Of a stretch of 64,000 nt of DNA, positions 49,264-57,338 are shown piece by piece. The DNA comes from CAMFLJ01 sp965279255 (GTDB lineage: Bacteria; Actinomycetota; Acidimicrobiia; Acidimicrobiales; Acidimicrobilacustridaceae). The notes under the pieces were generated by a model. It was not told the DNA's origin. It saw only the letters and a program-made list of their open reading frames with translations, and made no database searches. The first letter of the stretch is position 1, and every line of letters starts with the position of its first letter. The stretch is from the NCBI GenBank assembly GCA_965279255.1, contig OZ257146.1:2914001-2978000 (forward strand), given 5' to 3'. The translations under genes were made by a program, and so were the position numbers.

Positions 49264-50691
49264 ATGGCACCCAATCAAGACCGAAGCATGCTGGCCGTGT
49301 TCGGTTCGCTGACCGCGGTGGCTGCGTTCCTGCTGGCCGCAGTCGGCATCATCGTGGTCGTCAACGACGACGGCTCGAGCAGCACCAGCACCGCGTCCGC
49401 ACCGGTGACCGTCACGTTGACCGAGTTCAAGATCACCCCCGGCACGATCAACGTGCCCGTGGGTGGATCCCTGGACGTCGTCAACGGCGGAACCATGGCC
49501 CACAACCTGAGCGTCACCGGCGGCCCGGCCACCCCTGACATCGCCGCCGGCAAGTCGGCCACGCTCGACCTGTCGACCCTCAAGGCCGGCACCTACGAGG
49601 TGACCTGCACCATCGCCGGCCACGCCGCCGCCGGCATGAAGGGCACGCTCGTCGTGGGCGGCTCCGGCTCGGCCACCAGCAGTGGCAGCTCGGACATGGC
49701 GATGGGGGCGGGCACCGAGCCCGACTACCAGGCCATGGACAAGGCGATGACCGAGGGCGCCGCGGCGTACCTCGACGCCTTCACCAAGTACGGCACCGGC
49801 GTCCCGACCGAGGGTCGCGGCAACCAGCTGCTGGAGCCGGTCGCCGGCCCCGACGGCTACAAGCAAATCGATCTCACCCTCTCGATCATCGACTGGGAGG
49901 TCGAGCCCGGGAAGGTCGTCAAGGCCTGGGCCTACAACAACCAGGTCCCCGGTCCGTGGATCAAGGTGCAGCCCGGCGACAAGCTGCGGGTCACCCTGAA
50001 GAACGACTCCCCCATGGGCCAGGACATCCACTGGCACGGCATCTCGACCCCGTTCGGCCAGGACGGCGTCGCCCCTCTGACCCAGCCCATGATCGAGCCC
50101 GGTCAGACCTACACGTACCAGTTCGACGCCCCCGACGTGGCCGAGATGGGCATGTACCACCCCCACAACGGTGGTTCGATCTCGGTGGTCAACGGCGCCT
50201 ACGGCCAGTTCCAGGTGGGCGAGCTCCCGCTGCCCGACGGCAAGACCGTCAGTGGCATCAAGCTCCCCGACAAGATCAACGTCACCAAGGAATTCCCCAT
50301 GGTGCTCAACGACGCCGGCACCATCGGCCTCTCGTTGAACGGCAAGGCCTTCCCGGCGACCGATCCGATCGTGGCCGCCCCCGGCGACACCCTCAAGGTC
50401 ACGTACCACAACGAGGGCCTCACCTGTCACCCGATGCACCTCCACCGGGTGAAGCAGCTGGTGGTCGCCAAGGAGGACTGGGCGCTCGACCAGCCCTACT
50501 TCGTGGACACCCTCACCGTCTGCCCCGGTGAGCGCTACACCGTGCTGATCAGCCCGACCGCCGACGAGACCGGCATCTGGGCCTGGCACTGCCACATCCT
50601 CACCCACGCCGAGACCGACAAGGGCCTCGCCTACATGGTGACCGCACTCGTGGTGCCCCCGCCGCCCCCGGCGGGCAAGAGCGCCACGTAG
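49264..50691 (+). CDS. Membrane-anchored multicopper oxidase with extra N-terminal cupredoxin
   Basis: A 475-residue exported protein. An N-terminal helix (LTAVAAFLLAAVGIIVVV) anchors it. Residues ~45-135 are a cupredoxin (GGTMAHNLSV, then YEVTCTIAGHAAAGM giving His, Cys, His, Met of a type 1 site). Residues ~190-470 are a two-domain multicopper oxidase: HWHGIST and MYHPHNGG in the first, HPMHLHRVK and WAWHCHILTHAE then Met in the second. These supply the trinuclear and type 1 copper ligands. The extra cupredoxin could pass electrons. Substrate unknown (laccase- or nitrite-reductase-like). ATG 49264 with GAGGAG nine bases upstream. Confidence 0.88.
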   Translation: MAPNQDRSMLAVFGSLTAVAAFLLAAVGIIVVVNDDGSSSTSTASAPVTVTLTEFKITPGTINVPVGGSLDVVNGGTMAHNLSVTGGPATPDIAAGKSATLDLSTLKAGTYEVTCTIAGHAAAGMKGTLVVGGSGSATSSGSSDMAMGAGTEPDYQAMDKAMTEGAAAYLDAFTKYGTGVPTEGRGNQLLEPVAGPDGYKQIDLTLSIIDWEVEPGKVVKAWAYNNQVPGPWIKVQPGDKLRVTLKNDSPMGQDIHWHGISTPFGQDGVAPLTQPMIEPGQTYTYQFDAPDVAEMGMYHPHNGGSISVVNGAYGQFQVGELPLPDGKTVSGIKLPDKINVTKEFPMVLNDAGTIGLSLNGKAFPATDPIVAAPGDTLKVTYHNEGLTCHPMHLHRVKQLVVAKEDWALDQPYFVDTLTVCPGERYTVLISPTADETGIWAWHCHILTHAETDKGLAYMVTALVVPPPPPAGKSAT

Positions 50692-50714
50692 ATCCTCTCG
50701 GGGATCGAGCGTTC

Positions 50715-50824
50715 AGGGGTCGGGCCCGAGGGCCCGGCCCCTCGTCGCGTCCGGGGTGCTGTCGATGGTGCGCCCGTCGCCCCGGGCCGGACGCGGCGGG
50801 AGCCGGGCCCTCGGGCCCGGCTCC
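50715..50824. terminator. Two stem-loops between convergent genes
   Basis: AGGGGTCGGGCC (50715-50726) pairs with GGCCCGGCCCCT (50731-50742), one G-T pair, 4-nt loop. GGAGCCGGGCCC (50799-50810) and GGGCCCGGCTCC (50813-50824) form a perfect palindrome. One terminator for each of the convergent multicopper oxidase and PPOX genes is likely. Confidence 0.7.
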
Positions 50825-50864
50825 AGGTCGGTTGGTCGGCGCTGCTGGGGTCTGGCCCGGGGGC

Positions 50865-51344
50865 TCAGCCCTCGGTGTCGTCCTCGACACCGGCACCGGC
50901 ACCGGCACCGGTGTCGTCGCCGGCGCCCTCCACGGCCACGATGCGGCGGCCGCTGATGCGCTCCGGGTGGACCTCGATCCAGTTGTCCTTCTGGTGCGAC
51001 GACCACGGCTGCAGGGGCAGCTTCTCGAGCTCGGCCGCCCGCCCGGGTGTGCTGACGACCCGGGCCCACCCGGTGACGATGACGCTCCAGCCGGTGCGGG
51101 TGTGGCGATCGGTCTGGTCGATCTCGAACGAGACCGGGCCGCCCTTGAGGGTGGCGTCGAGCTTGGTGCCCTCGGCGGTGCGGAAGACGATCAGCTCGCC
51201 GTCCATCGCGTAGTTCACCGGGAAGATGACCGGGTGACCGGCATCGACGACCGCGATGCGACCGGTGTCGTCGGACCGCAGCAGGGTGAGGCACTCGTCG
51301 CGGTCGATGACCTCGATGCCGGTCCGTCCGTCGATCAGTCGCAT
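50865..51344 (-). CDS. PPOX-type flavin/F420-binding split-barrel protein
   Basis: A 159-residue split-beta-barrel protein of the pyridoxamine 5'-phosphate oxidase-like group. The N-terminal helix (RDECLTLLRSDDTGRIAVVD) and PVIFPVNYAMDGELIVFRT with AEGTKLDATLKGGPVSFEID are typical. Several members belong to the DosR regulon of mycobacteria. ATG 51344 has a strong AGGAGG seven bases upstream. It is divergent from a universal stress protein gene with a DosR-like box between. The C-terminus is a Gly/Ala/Asp repeat tail. Confidence 0.85.
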   Translation of the reverse strand: MRLIDGRTGIEVIDRDECLTLLRSDDTGRIAVVDAGHPVIFPVNYAMDGELIVFRTAEGTKLDATLKGGPVSFEIDQTDRHTRTGWSVIVTGWARVVSTPGRAAELEKLPLQPWSSHQKDNWIEVHPERISGRRIVAVEGAGDDTGAGAGAGVEDDTEG

Positions 51345-51410
51345 TGTTCCTCCTGAGAGGGTGGCCCCTGCCACCCACCTCCAGCCTGCCGCGTGACACC
51401 CCCGGCGGGA

Positions 51411-51425
51411 AGGGGCCAAGGTCCA
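51411..51425. promoter_or_regulatory. Candidate DevR/DosR box
   Basis: Reading the minus strand, TGGACCTTGGCCCCT matches GGGACTTnnGnCCCT except at two positions. It lies between the PPOX gene (start 51344) and the universal stress protein gene (start 51452). Confidence 0.5.
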
Positions 51426-51451
51426 CCGGAACCAGCCCGTAGTCTCTGGCC

Positions 51452-51919
51452 ATGACCGAGGCACGCATCGTGGGCGACGTGGTGGCGGCAGTCGACTTCT
51501 CGGACCGGAGCCACGTGGTCGCCGCCGAAGGGGTCGCGCTGGCCCGGGCGTCGGGTGGCACCCTCCACCTGTTGCACGTGGCCGCCGGCGAGCCGGCGCT
51601 GGCGGGCTACGACAAGGACGAGATCAGCCCCTTCACCCGGTCCGCCCGGGCCGGTGAGCTCACCGACGAGCATCGCCGCCTGCGGGAGCTGGCCGACCAC
51701 CTCGCCGAGGACGGCGTGTCGGTGACGCCGCTGGTGGTCATGGGCCCCACCGCCCAGATGATCCTCGACGCGGCCGACCACCTCCAGGCCTCGCACCTCG
51801 TCGTCGGCTCCCACGGCCACGGCGGTCTGCACCACCTCCTGGTCGGCAGCGTCGCCGAGGAGGTCGTGCGCCGGGCCAAGGTGCCGGTCGTGCTCGTGCC
51901 GGTTCGTCCGACGCCCTGA
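51452..51919 (+). CDS. Universal stress protein (UspA family)
   Basis: A 155-residue single Usp domain. VVAAVDFSDRSHVVAAEG at the start and the ATP-binding loop VVGSHGHGGLHHLLVGSVAEE (GxxGxGGxxxxxxGS) near residue 120 are conserved, so it should bind ATP. ATG 51452 follows TAGTCT by six bases (leaderless). It belongs to the stress/dormancy cluster. Confidence 0.92.
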   Translation: MTEARIVGDVVAAVDFSDRSHVVAAEGVALARASGGTLHLLHVAAGEPALAGYDKDEISPFTRSARAGELTDEHRRLRELADHLAEDGVSVTPLVVMGPTAQMILDAADHLQASHLVVGSHGHGGLHHLLVGSVAEEVVRRAKVPVVLVPVRPTP

Positions 51920-51947
51920 TCCACACGGGCGCCGGTCCCCACTCAAC

Positions 51948-51962
51948 GGGACCTTCCGCCCT
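51948..51962. promoter_or_regulatory. Candidate DevR/DosR box
   Basis: GGGACCTTCCGCCCT matches GGGACTTnnGnCCCT except at two positions and lies 100 bp upstream of the HPF gene. Confidence 0.45.
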
Positions 51963-52062
51963 GTCACCCCCACTCCCCGTAGCGCAGGCTCGGGGGCAAC
52001 GAAGAGGTCGGTCCGGACCGGGTCAACGGTGACCCGGCGTGACCGGTCCACAAGGAGCAACG

Positions 52063-52821
52063 ATGGATGTTCGAGAGGTCGAGGTCAGCGTCACCACCCG
52101 CGGCGAGGTGCCGGAGGCGGCCAAGGAGTACGCCGCCGACAAGATCGCCCAGCTGGCGAGGCTGACCGACAAGCCCATCCTGTTCGCACAGGTGAAGCTG
52201 ACCCTCGAGCCGAACCCCTCCCGCCAGCGCCCGGCGCTGGCCGAGGCGACGCTCGACGTCAACGGCAACCAGGTCCGCGCCCACGTGGCGGCCGACGTGT
52301 TCGAGGAGGCCATCGACCTCCTCGAGGGGCGCCTCCGCCGCAACATCACCAAGCACGCCGAACGGGTCGACCGCGAGACGGTGCGCCATGCGCCCGAAGG
52401 TCGTCCGCCGCACCGCCCGGAGCACCTCGACCGCCCGGTCGACGAGCGTGAGGTCGTGCGCCACAAGACCTTCGCCCTCCAGCCGATGCGCTGGGACGAA
52501 GCCGCCTTCGACCTCGATGTGCTGGGCCACGACTTCTACCTGTTCACCGAGCTCGACAGCGGCGTCGACTGCGTGGTCTGCCACGGCGAGAGCGGCGGCA
52601 CCGAGGTCATGCCCGGCGACGAGGCCACCTCCGAGGCCCTCCACCTCGTCGACGACCTCCACGTGGGCCCGGTTGCCCCCGTGCTGCGCCTCGACGAGGC
52701 CGAGGAGCGCCTCGACGTGGGCCACGAGCCGTTCGTGTTCTTCATCGACGCCGACTCTGCGCGGGGCAACGTCGTGTACCGCCGCTTCGACGGTCACTAC
52801 GGTCTCATCACACCGGGCTGA
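52063..52821 (+). CDS. hpf: Long-form ribosome hibernation promotion factor (HPF/RafH-like)
   Basis: A 252-residue protein. The N-terminal HPF/S30AE domain (residues 1-100: EVEVSVTTRGEVPEAAKEY, VKLTLEPNP) blocks ribosome sites. The C-terminal part (about 140-250: HKTFALQPMRWDEAAFDLDV, DFYLFTELDSG, VVYRRFDGHYGLI) includes the dimerisation fold, as in long HPF and in the DosR-regulated mycobacterial RafH. ATG 52063 with AGGAG seven bases upstream was preferred over an in-frame codon at 52039. Confidence 0.9.
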   Translation: MDVREVEVSVTTRGEVPEAAKEYAADKIAQLARLTDKPILFAQVKLTLEPNPSRQRPALAEATLDVNGNQVRAHVAADVFEEAIDLLEGRLRRNITKHAERVDRETVRHAPEGRPPHRPEHLDRPVDEREVVRHKTFALQPMRWDEAAFDLDVLGHDFYLFTELDSGVDCVVCHGESGGTEVMPGDEATSEALHLVDDLHVGPVAPVLRLDEAEERLDVGHEPFVFFIDADSARGNVVYRRFDGHYGLITPG

Positions 52822-52900
52822 TCCCACCCGGGCTCCCTGGTCACGAGATGTCACCACGGGGCCCGCAGACGGTCCACACCGGTCCACGACAGGAGCATCG

Positions 52901-53329
52901 ATGAGCAAGATCGTCGTCGGCGTCGACGGGTCCCCCGGGTCCCGAGCCGCCCTGCGTTGGGCGTACGAGGAAGCCCGGATCCGAGCGACCGCGCTGGAGG
53001 TGGTCGCCGTCTGGCAGTTCTCGATGATGACGAGCCTCCCGGCCTTCGGCGCCATGCCTCCCCCGGAGGACCTGAGCGGCGAGGCCGACGGCGCGCTCGC
53101 CCGGGCCCTGGCCGAGGAGGGCGTCGTCTCCACCGACGAGGTGCAGGTCACGACGGTGGTGACCGAGGGCGCCGCGGCACCGGTGCTGCTCGAGGCGGCC
53201 GCCGACGCCGACCTGCTCGTCGTGGGCAGCCGGGGCCACGGCGGCTTCACCGGGCTCCTCCTCGGCTCGGTGAGCCAGCAGTGCGCATCGCACGCCGGCT
53301 GTCCCGTGGTGGTCGTCCGGAACGACTAG
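52901..53329 (+). CDS. Universal stress protein (UspA family)
   Basis: A 142-residue Usp domain, starting MSKIVVGVDGSPGSRAALRW with the ATP loop VVGSRGHGGFTGLLLGSVSQQ near residue 110. AGGAG ribosome-binding site six bases upstream of ATG 52901. It lies 79 bp after HPF and 10 bp before the ATPase gene, so the three may be cotranscribed. Confidence 0.92.
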   Translation: MSKIVVGVDGSPGSRAALRWAYEEARIRATALEVVAVWQFSMMTSLPAFGAMPPPEDLSGEADGALARALAEEGVVSTDEVQVTTVVTEGAAAPVLLEAAADADLLVVGSRGHGGFTGLLLGSVSQQCASHAGCPVVVVRND

Positions 53330-53339
53330 ACACGGGCGG

Positions 53340-55721
53340 ATGGCGGCGCTCGACCAGGGACTCACGGCATCCGAGGTCGCCGAGCGACGCGCCGACGGAC
53401 GCACCAACGACGTCCCGAACCCCACCAGCCGCACGGTCGCCCAGATCGTCCGGGCCAACGTCTTCACCCCGTTCAACGCGCTCCTCGGGGTCCTCCTCGT
53501 CGTCATCATCGCCATCGGCGAGTACCGCGACGCCCTGTTCGGCATCGTGCTCGTCGCCAACGCGGCGATCGGCATCATCCAGGAGCTGCGGGCGAAGAAG
53601 TCCCTCGACCGCCTGGCCGTGCTCAACCAGCCCACCTCGCTGGTGCGGCGCGACGGCCAGGACTCCTCCGTGCCGTCGACCGAGCTCGTGGCCGACGACG
53701 TCGTGGTGCTCACCCTCGGCGACCAGATCGCCGTCGACGGCGCCGTCCTCACCGCCGCCGGGCTCGAGGTCGACGAGTCGCTGCTGACCGGTGAGGCCGA
53801 CCCGGTGGTCAAGCAGCCCGGTGACACCGTCATGTCCGGCAGCTTCGTGGTCGCCGGCAGCGGCAGCATCCGGGCGACCGCCGTCGGCACCGAGGCCTAC
53901 GCCTTCAAGCTCTCGAGCGACGCCCGCCGGTTCTCGCTGGTCAAGAGCGAGCTGCGCACCGGCATCGACAAGGTCATCAAGCTCGTCAGCTGGCTGATGG
54001 TCCCGACCGCGGTGCTGCTCGTGACCGCCCAGCTCGACACCCACGACGGCTTCGTGGAGGCCATCCAGGCGTCGGTGGCCGGCCTGGTGGCGATGGTCCC
54101 CGAAGGCCTCGTCCTGCTGACCAGCATCGCCTTCGCCGTGGGCGCCACCCGGCTGGCCTCGAAGAAGGTCCTCACCCAGGAGCTGGCCGCCATCGAGGGC
54201 CTGGCCCGGGTCGACGTGATCTGCCTCGACAAGACCGGCACCCTCACCGAGGGCTCGCTCTCGCTCGGCACCATCGAGCACCTCGGTCACCACGGGGCCG
54301 ACGGCGAGGCCGACGCCGCCGCGGTGCTCGGGGCGATCGGGTCCTCCGACGACCACCCCAACCCGAGCCTCGCCGCCATCGTGGCCGAGTACCCCGCACC
54401 CGACGGCTGGACGCTCACCGACGCGGTGCCGTTCTCCTCGGCCCGGAAGTGGAGCGCCGCCGCGTTCGACGGCCGGGGGGCGTGGTACCTCGGGGCACCC
54501 GACATCCTGCTCGACCGCGCCGAGCCCGGCACCGTGGTCGACGACGCCCGGGAGCGCCTCGAGCACTACGCCCAGCGAGGCCGACGCGTGCTGCTGCTGG
54601 CCGCCGCCCCCGCCGGGCTGGCGGGTGAGGAGCTCACCGCCGGCCTGCAGCCCACCGCCCTCGTCGTGCTCGACGAGCAGGTCCGCGAGGCCGCCCCGGC
54701 CACCATCGCCTACTTCGGGCAGCAGGGCGTGGCCGTCAAGGTCATCTCCGGCGACAGCCCGGTCACGGTCGGCGCCGTCGCCCGCCGTGTCGGGGTGCCC
54801 GGCGCCGAGGACCCGGTCGACGCCCGCACCCTGCCCGAGGAGCAGGACGCCCTCGCCGACGTGCTCGAGGCGCACTCGGTGTTCGGTCGGGTGACCCCGC
54901 ACCAGAAGCGGGCGATGGTGCACGCGCTCCAGTCGCGGGGCCACACGGTGGCCATGACCGGCGACGGCGTGAACGACACCCTGGCCCTCAAGGACGCCGA
55001 CATCGGCGTGGCCATGGGGTCGGGATCCGCCGCCGCCCGCTCGGTCGCCCGGTTCGTGCTGCTCGCCAACGACTTCTCGGTCTTCCCGTCGGTGGTGGCC
55101 GAAGGCCGTCGGGTCATCGCCAACGTCGAGCGGGTCGCCAACCTCTTCCTCACCAAGACCTTCTACGCCATGCTCCTGGCCCTGGCCACGGGCGTCGGGC
55201 GGCTGCCGTTCCCGTTCATCCCCCGCCACTTCACGCTGATCTCGGCGCTCACGATCGGCATCCCGGGCTTCTTCCTCGCCCTCGCCCCGAACCCGCGGCG
55301 GGCCCGCTCCGGCTTCCTCCCGAGGGTGCTCCGCTTCGCCATCCCCGCCGGCGTGGTGGCCGCCGCGACCACCTTCGCCAGCTTCCAGATGGCCCGCTCG
55401 CAGGACGACGTGAGCTCGGTGCAGGCCCGCACCATCGCGGTGATCACCCTGTTCCTCGTGGCGATGTGGGTGCTGGTGATCCTGAGCCGGCCGCTGAACG
55501 CGTGGCGCATCGGGCTCATCGCCGCGATGGTCGCCCTCTTCGTCGGGGCGCTCGAGATCCCGTGGTTCGCCGACTACTTCGAACTCGAGCTCCCATCGGC
55601 CGTGGTGGTCGAGGCCGCGATCGGGATCGCCGCCATCGGCGCGGCGGTGCTCGAGCTGGGTTGGCGCCTGGCCGGCTGGAACCGGGTGCTCGCGCTCACC
55701 GACGACGACGAGAGCACCTGA
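53340..55721 (+). CDS. P-type cation ATPase, CtpE-like
   Basis: A 793-residue P-type pump. Actuator TGEADPV (usual TGES), helix 4 VPEGLVLLTSIAFAVGA, phosphorylation site DKTGTLTEGS and hinge MTGDGVNDTLALKDADIGVAM are present, with about ten helices. VPEGL in helix 4 and the layout fit mycobacterial CtpE, which takes up Ca2+, rather than CtpF. The substrate here is inference. It follows the Usp gene by 10 bp and sits in the dormancy-type cluster. Confidence 0.88.
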   Translation: MAALDQGLTASEVAERRADGRTNDVPNPTSRTVAQIVRANVFTPFNALLGVLLVVIIAIGEYRDALFGIVLVANAAIGIIQELRAKKSLDRLAVLNQPTSLVRRDGQDSSVPSTELVADDVVVLTLGDQIAVDGAVLTAAGLEVDESLLTGEADPVVKQPGDTVMSGSFVVAGSGSIRATAVGTEAYAFKLSSDARRFSLVKSELRTGIDKVIKLVSWLMVPTAVLLVTAQLDTHDGFVEAIQASVAGLVAMVPEGLVLLTSIAFAVGATRLASKKVLTQELAAIEGLARVDVICLDKTGTLTEGSLSLGTIEHLGHHGADGEADAAAVLGAIGSSDDHPNPSLAAIVAEYPAPDGWTLTDAVPFSSARKWSAAAFDGRGAWYLGAPDILLDRAEPGTVVDDARERLEHYAQRGRRVLLLAAAPAGLAGEELTAGLQPTALVVLDEQVREAAPATIAYFGQQGVAVKVISGDSPVTVGAVARRVGVPGAEDPVDARTLPEEQDALADVLEAHSVFGRVTPHQKRAMVHALQSRGHTVAMTGDGVNDTLALKDADIGVAMGSGSAAARSVARFVLLANDFSVFPSVVAEGRRVIANVERVANLFLTKTFYAMLLALATGVGRLPFPFIPRHFTLISALTIGIPGFFLALAPNPRRARSGFLPRVLRFAIPAGVVAAATTFASFQMARSQDDVSSVQARTIAVITLFLVAMWVLVILSRPLNAWRIGLIAAMVALFVGALEIPWFADYFELELPSAVVVEAAIGIAAIGAAVLELGWRLAGWNRVLALTDDDEST

Positions 55722-55773
55722 CCCATCCGGCAGGGCACGAGCCTCCGAACCGGGGGACCGCTACCGTCCGGCC

Positions 55774-56604
55774 ATGACCGAGGACCCGGACGCACGAGTG
55801 GCCCAGCTCTTCGACGCCGTCGCCGACACCTACGACGCCGTCGGGACCGACTTCTTCGAGCCCATCGCCGCCGGCCTCGTGACCGAGCTGGCGCCGCAAC
55901 CGGGTGAACGGGCCCTCGACGTCGGCTGTGGCCGCGGTGCCGTGCTGCTGCGACTCGCCGACGCCGTCGGACCGACCGGTCACGTGACCGGGATCGACGC
56001 GGCCCCCCGGATGGTCGAGCTCACCCGGGCCGACGCGGACGCGGCCGGGGTCGGGTCCTTCGTCGAGGTCGCCGTCGACGATGCAATCGCGCCCGGCCCC
56101 CACGGATCGACGTTCGACCTGGTGGCCTCCTCGCTGGTGCTGTTCTTCCTGAGCGACCCCCTCGCGGCCCTGCAGGCCTGGCGGGAGCTGCTCCGCGGCG
56201 GCGGCCGACTGGGCGTCACCACGTTCGGGCCCCTCAACGAGGAGTGGAACGACACCGTCGAGCAGCTCCTCCGGTCCTACCTCCCGCCCGCGCGACTCGA
56301 TCCGCGGAGCAACACCGGCGGCCCGTTCTCCTCCGACGCCGCCATGGAGCAGCTGGTGAGCGACGCCGGCTACGTCGACGTCCGCACCGTCACCACGACG
56401 CTCGAGGTCCGCTTCGAGGACCCCGACGCCTGGTACCGCTGGTCGATGTCACACGGGCAACGCCAGTTCTGGCAGAGCATGCCCCCCGAGGACGTCGACG
56501 GCGTGCGGGCCGCCGCGGCCGAGGCCATGCGGGGCGCGCGACGACCCGACGGCCGGCTCGGCTTCGACCAGGTGATCCGCTACACGCTCGCCCGCAAGGG
56601 CTGA
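55774..56604 (+). CDS. Class I SAM-dependent methyltransferase (UbiE/COQ5-like)
   Basis: A 276-residue methyltransferase. FDAVADTYDAVGTDFF, the SAM loop ALDVGCGRGAVLLRLADAV (near residue 45) and VTGIDAAPRMVELTRADA resemble the UbiE/COQ5-type family; LGVTTFGPLNEEWNDTV is motif VI-like. Substrate unknown. ATG 55774 follows TACCGT by six bases. It is convergent with devR, with a 7-bp gap. Confidence 0.88.
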   Translation: MTEDPDARVAQLFDAVADTYDAVGTDFFEPIAAGLVTELAPQPGERALDVGCGRGAVLLRLADAVGPTGHVTGIDAAPRMVELTRADADAAGVGSFVEVAVDDAIAPGPHGSTFDLVASSLVLFFLSDPLAALQAWRELLRGGGRLGVTTFGPLNEEWNDTVEQLLRSYLPPARLDPRSNTGGPFSSDAAMEQLVSDAGYVDVRTVTTTLEVRFEDPDAWYRWSMSHGQRQFWQSMPPEDVDGVRAAAAEAMRGARRPDGRLGFDQVIRYTLARKG

Positions 56605-56611
56605 ACCGGCG

Positions 56612-57274
56612 CTACTCCGCGATGCGGCGGTGGCGCTCGTTGAGGCGAGCGGCGTAGACCGCGGCCTCGGTGCGGCGCTGCATGCCCATCTTGGCGAGGA
56701 GATTCGACACGTAGTTCTTCACGGTCTTCTCGGCCAGGTACATGCGGTCGGCGATCTCACGGTTGGTGAGGCCCTCGGCCAGCAGATCGAGGATGCGGCG
56801 CTCCTGGTCGGTGAGGCCCTCGAGCTTCTTGTCCTCTGCCGAGCCGGTGCGCAGGCGCTCGAGCACCCGGGCGGTGACGCTCGGGTCGAGCAGCGACTGC
56901 CCGGAGGCCACCTTGCGGATGGCGTCGACGAGCTCGGTGCCCCGGATCTGCTTCAGGACGTAGCCCGAGGCGCCCGCCATGATGGCGTCGAACAAGGCCT
57001 CGTCGTCGGCGTAGGACGTGAGCATGAGGCACTGCACCTGAGGCATGCGGCTGCGGATCTCACGGCACACCTGCACGCCGTCGCCATCGGGGAGGCGAAC
57101 GTCGAGCACGGCCACGTCGGGGCTGGTGGCCGGCACGCGGCGCAACGCCTCCTCGGCGGTCCCGGCCTCGGCCACGACCTCCATGTCGCCCGCGGCCTCG
57201 AGCAGCTCACGCAGGCCGCGACGCACGATCTCGTGGTCATCGAGCAGGAACACCTTGATCGTCACGAGCGCCAT
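56612..57274 (-). CDS. NarL/LuxR-type response regulator, DevR/DosR-like
   Basis: A 220-residue regulator. The receiver domain (IKVFLLDDHEIVRRGLRELL, phospho-Asp in VAVLDVRLPDGDG near residue 58) is joined to a LuxR-type HTH. The C-terminal block LTDQERRILDLLAEGLTNRE, then IADRMYLAEKTVKNYVSNLL and AKMGMQRRTEAAVYA, is very close to mycobacterial DosR. ATG 57274, divergent from a histidine kinase gene 64 bp away. It probably binds the GGGACnnnnnGnCCCT-type sites listed in this cluster. Confidence 0.92.
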   Translation of the reverse strand: MALVTIKVFLLDDHEIVRRGLRELLEAAGDMEVVAEAGTAEEALRRVPATSPDVAVLDVRLPDGDGVQVCREIRSRMPQVQCLMLTSYADDEALFDAIMAGASGYVLKQIRGTELVDAIRKVASGQSLLDPSVTARVLERLRTGSAEDKKLEGLTDQERRILDLLAEGLTNREIADRMYLAEKTVKNYVSNLLAKMGMQRRTEAAVYAARLNERHRRIAE

Positions 57275-57324
57275 TGTTACCCGTCCTGGGGGTCCGAACG
57301 AGTTACCGGGTCCGCCGCCACCGG

Positions 57325-57330
57325 TACGCT
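57325..57330 (+). promoter_or_regulatory. -10 hexamer of the sensor kinase gene
   Basis: TACGCT ends eight bases before the ATG at 57339 and decides that start over the longer open frame. Confidence 0.5.
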
Positions 57331-57338
57331 CCCCGTCC

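Noticed and set aside
52830..52900. A further DosR box before the universal stress gene at 52901
   Set aside because: GGGGCCC and GGTCC elements are present, but the spacing does not fit the box seen at the other four sites.
53247..55229. A 660-codon open frame antisense to the CtpE-like gene
   Set aside because: Same antisense artefact; composition is Gly/His/Asp-rich with no recognisable fold.
53340..55721. CtpF, the DosR-regulated P-type ATPase of mycobacteria
   Set aside because: The helix-4 motif VPEGL and overall layout fit CtpE better.
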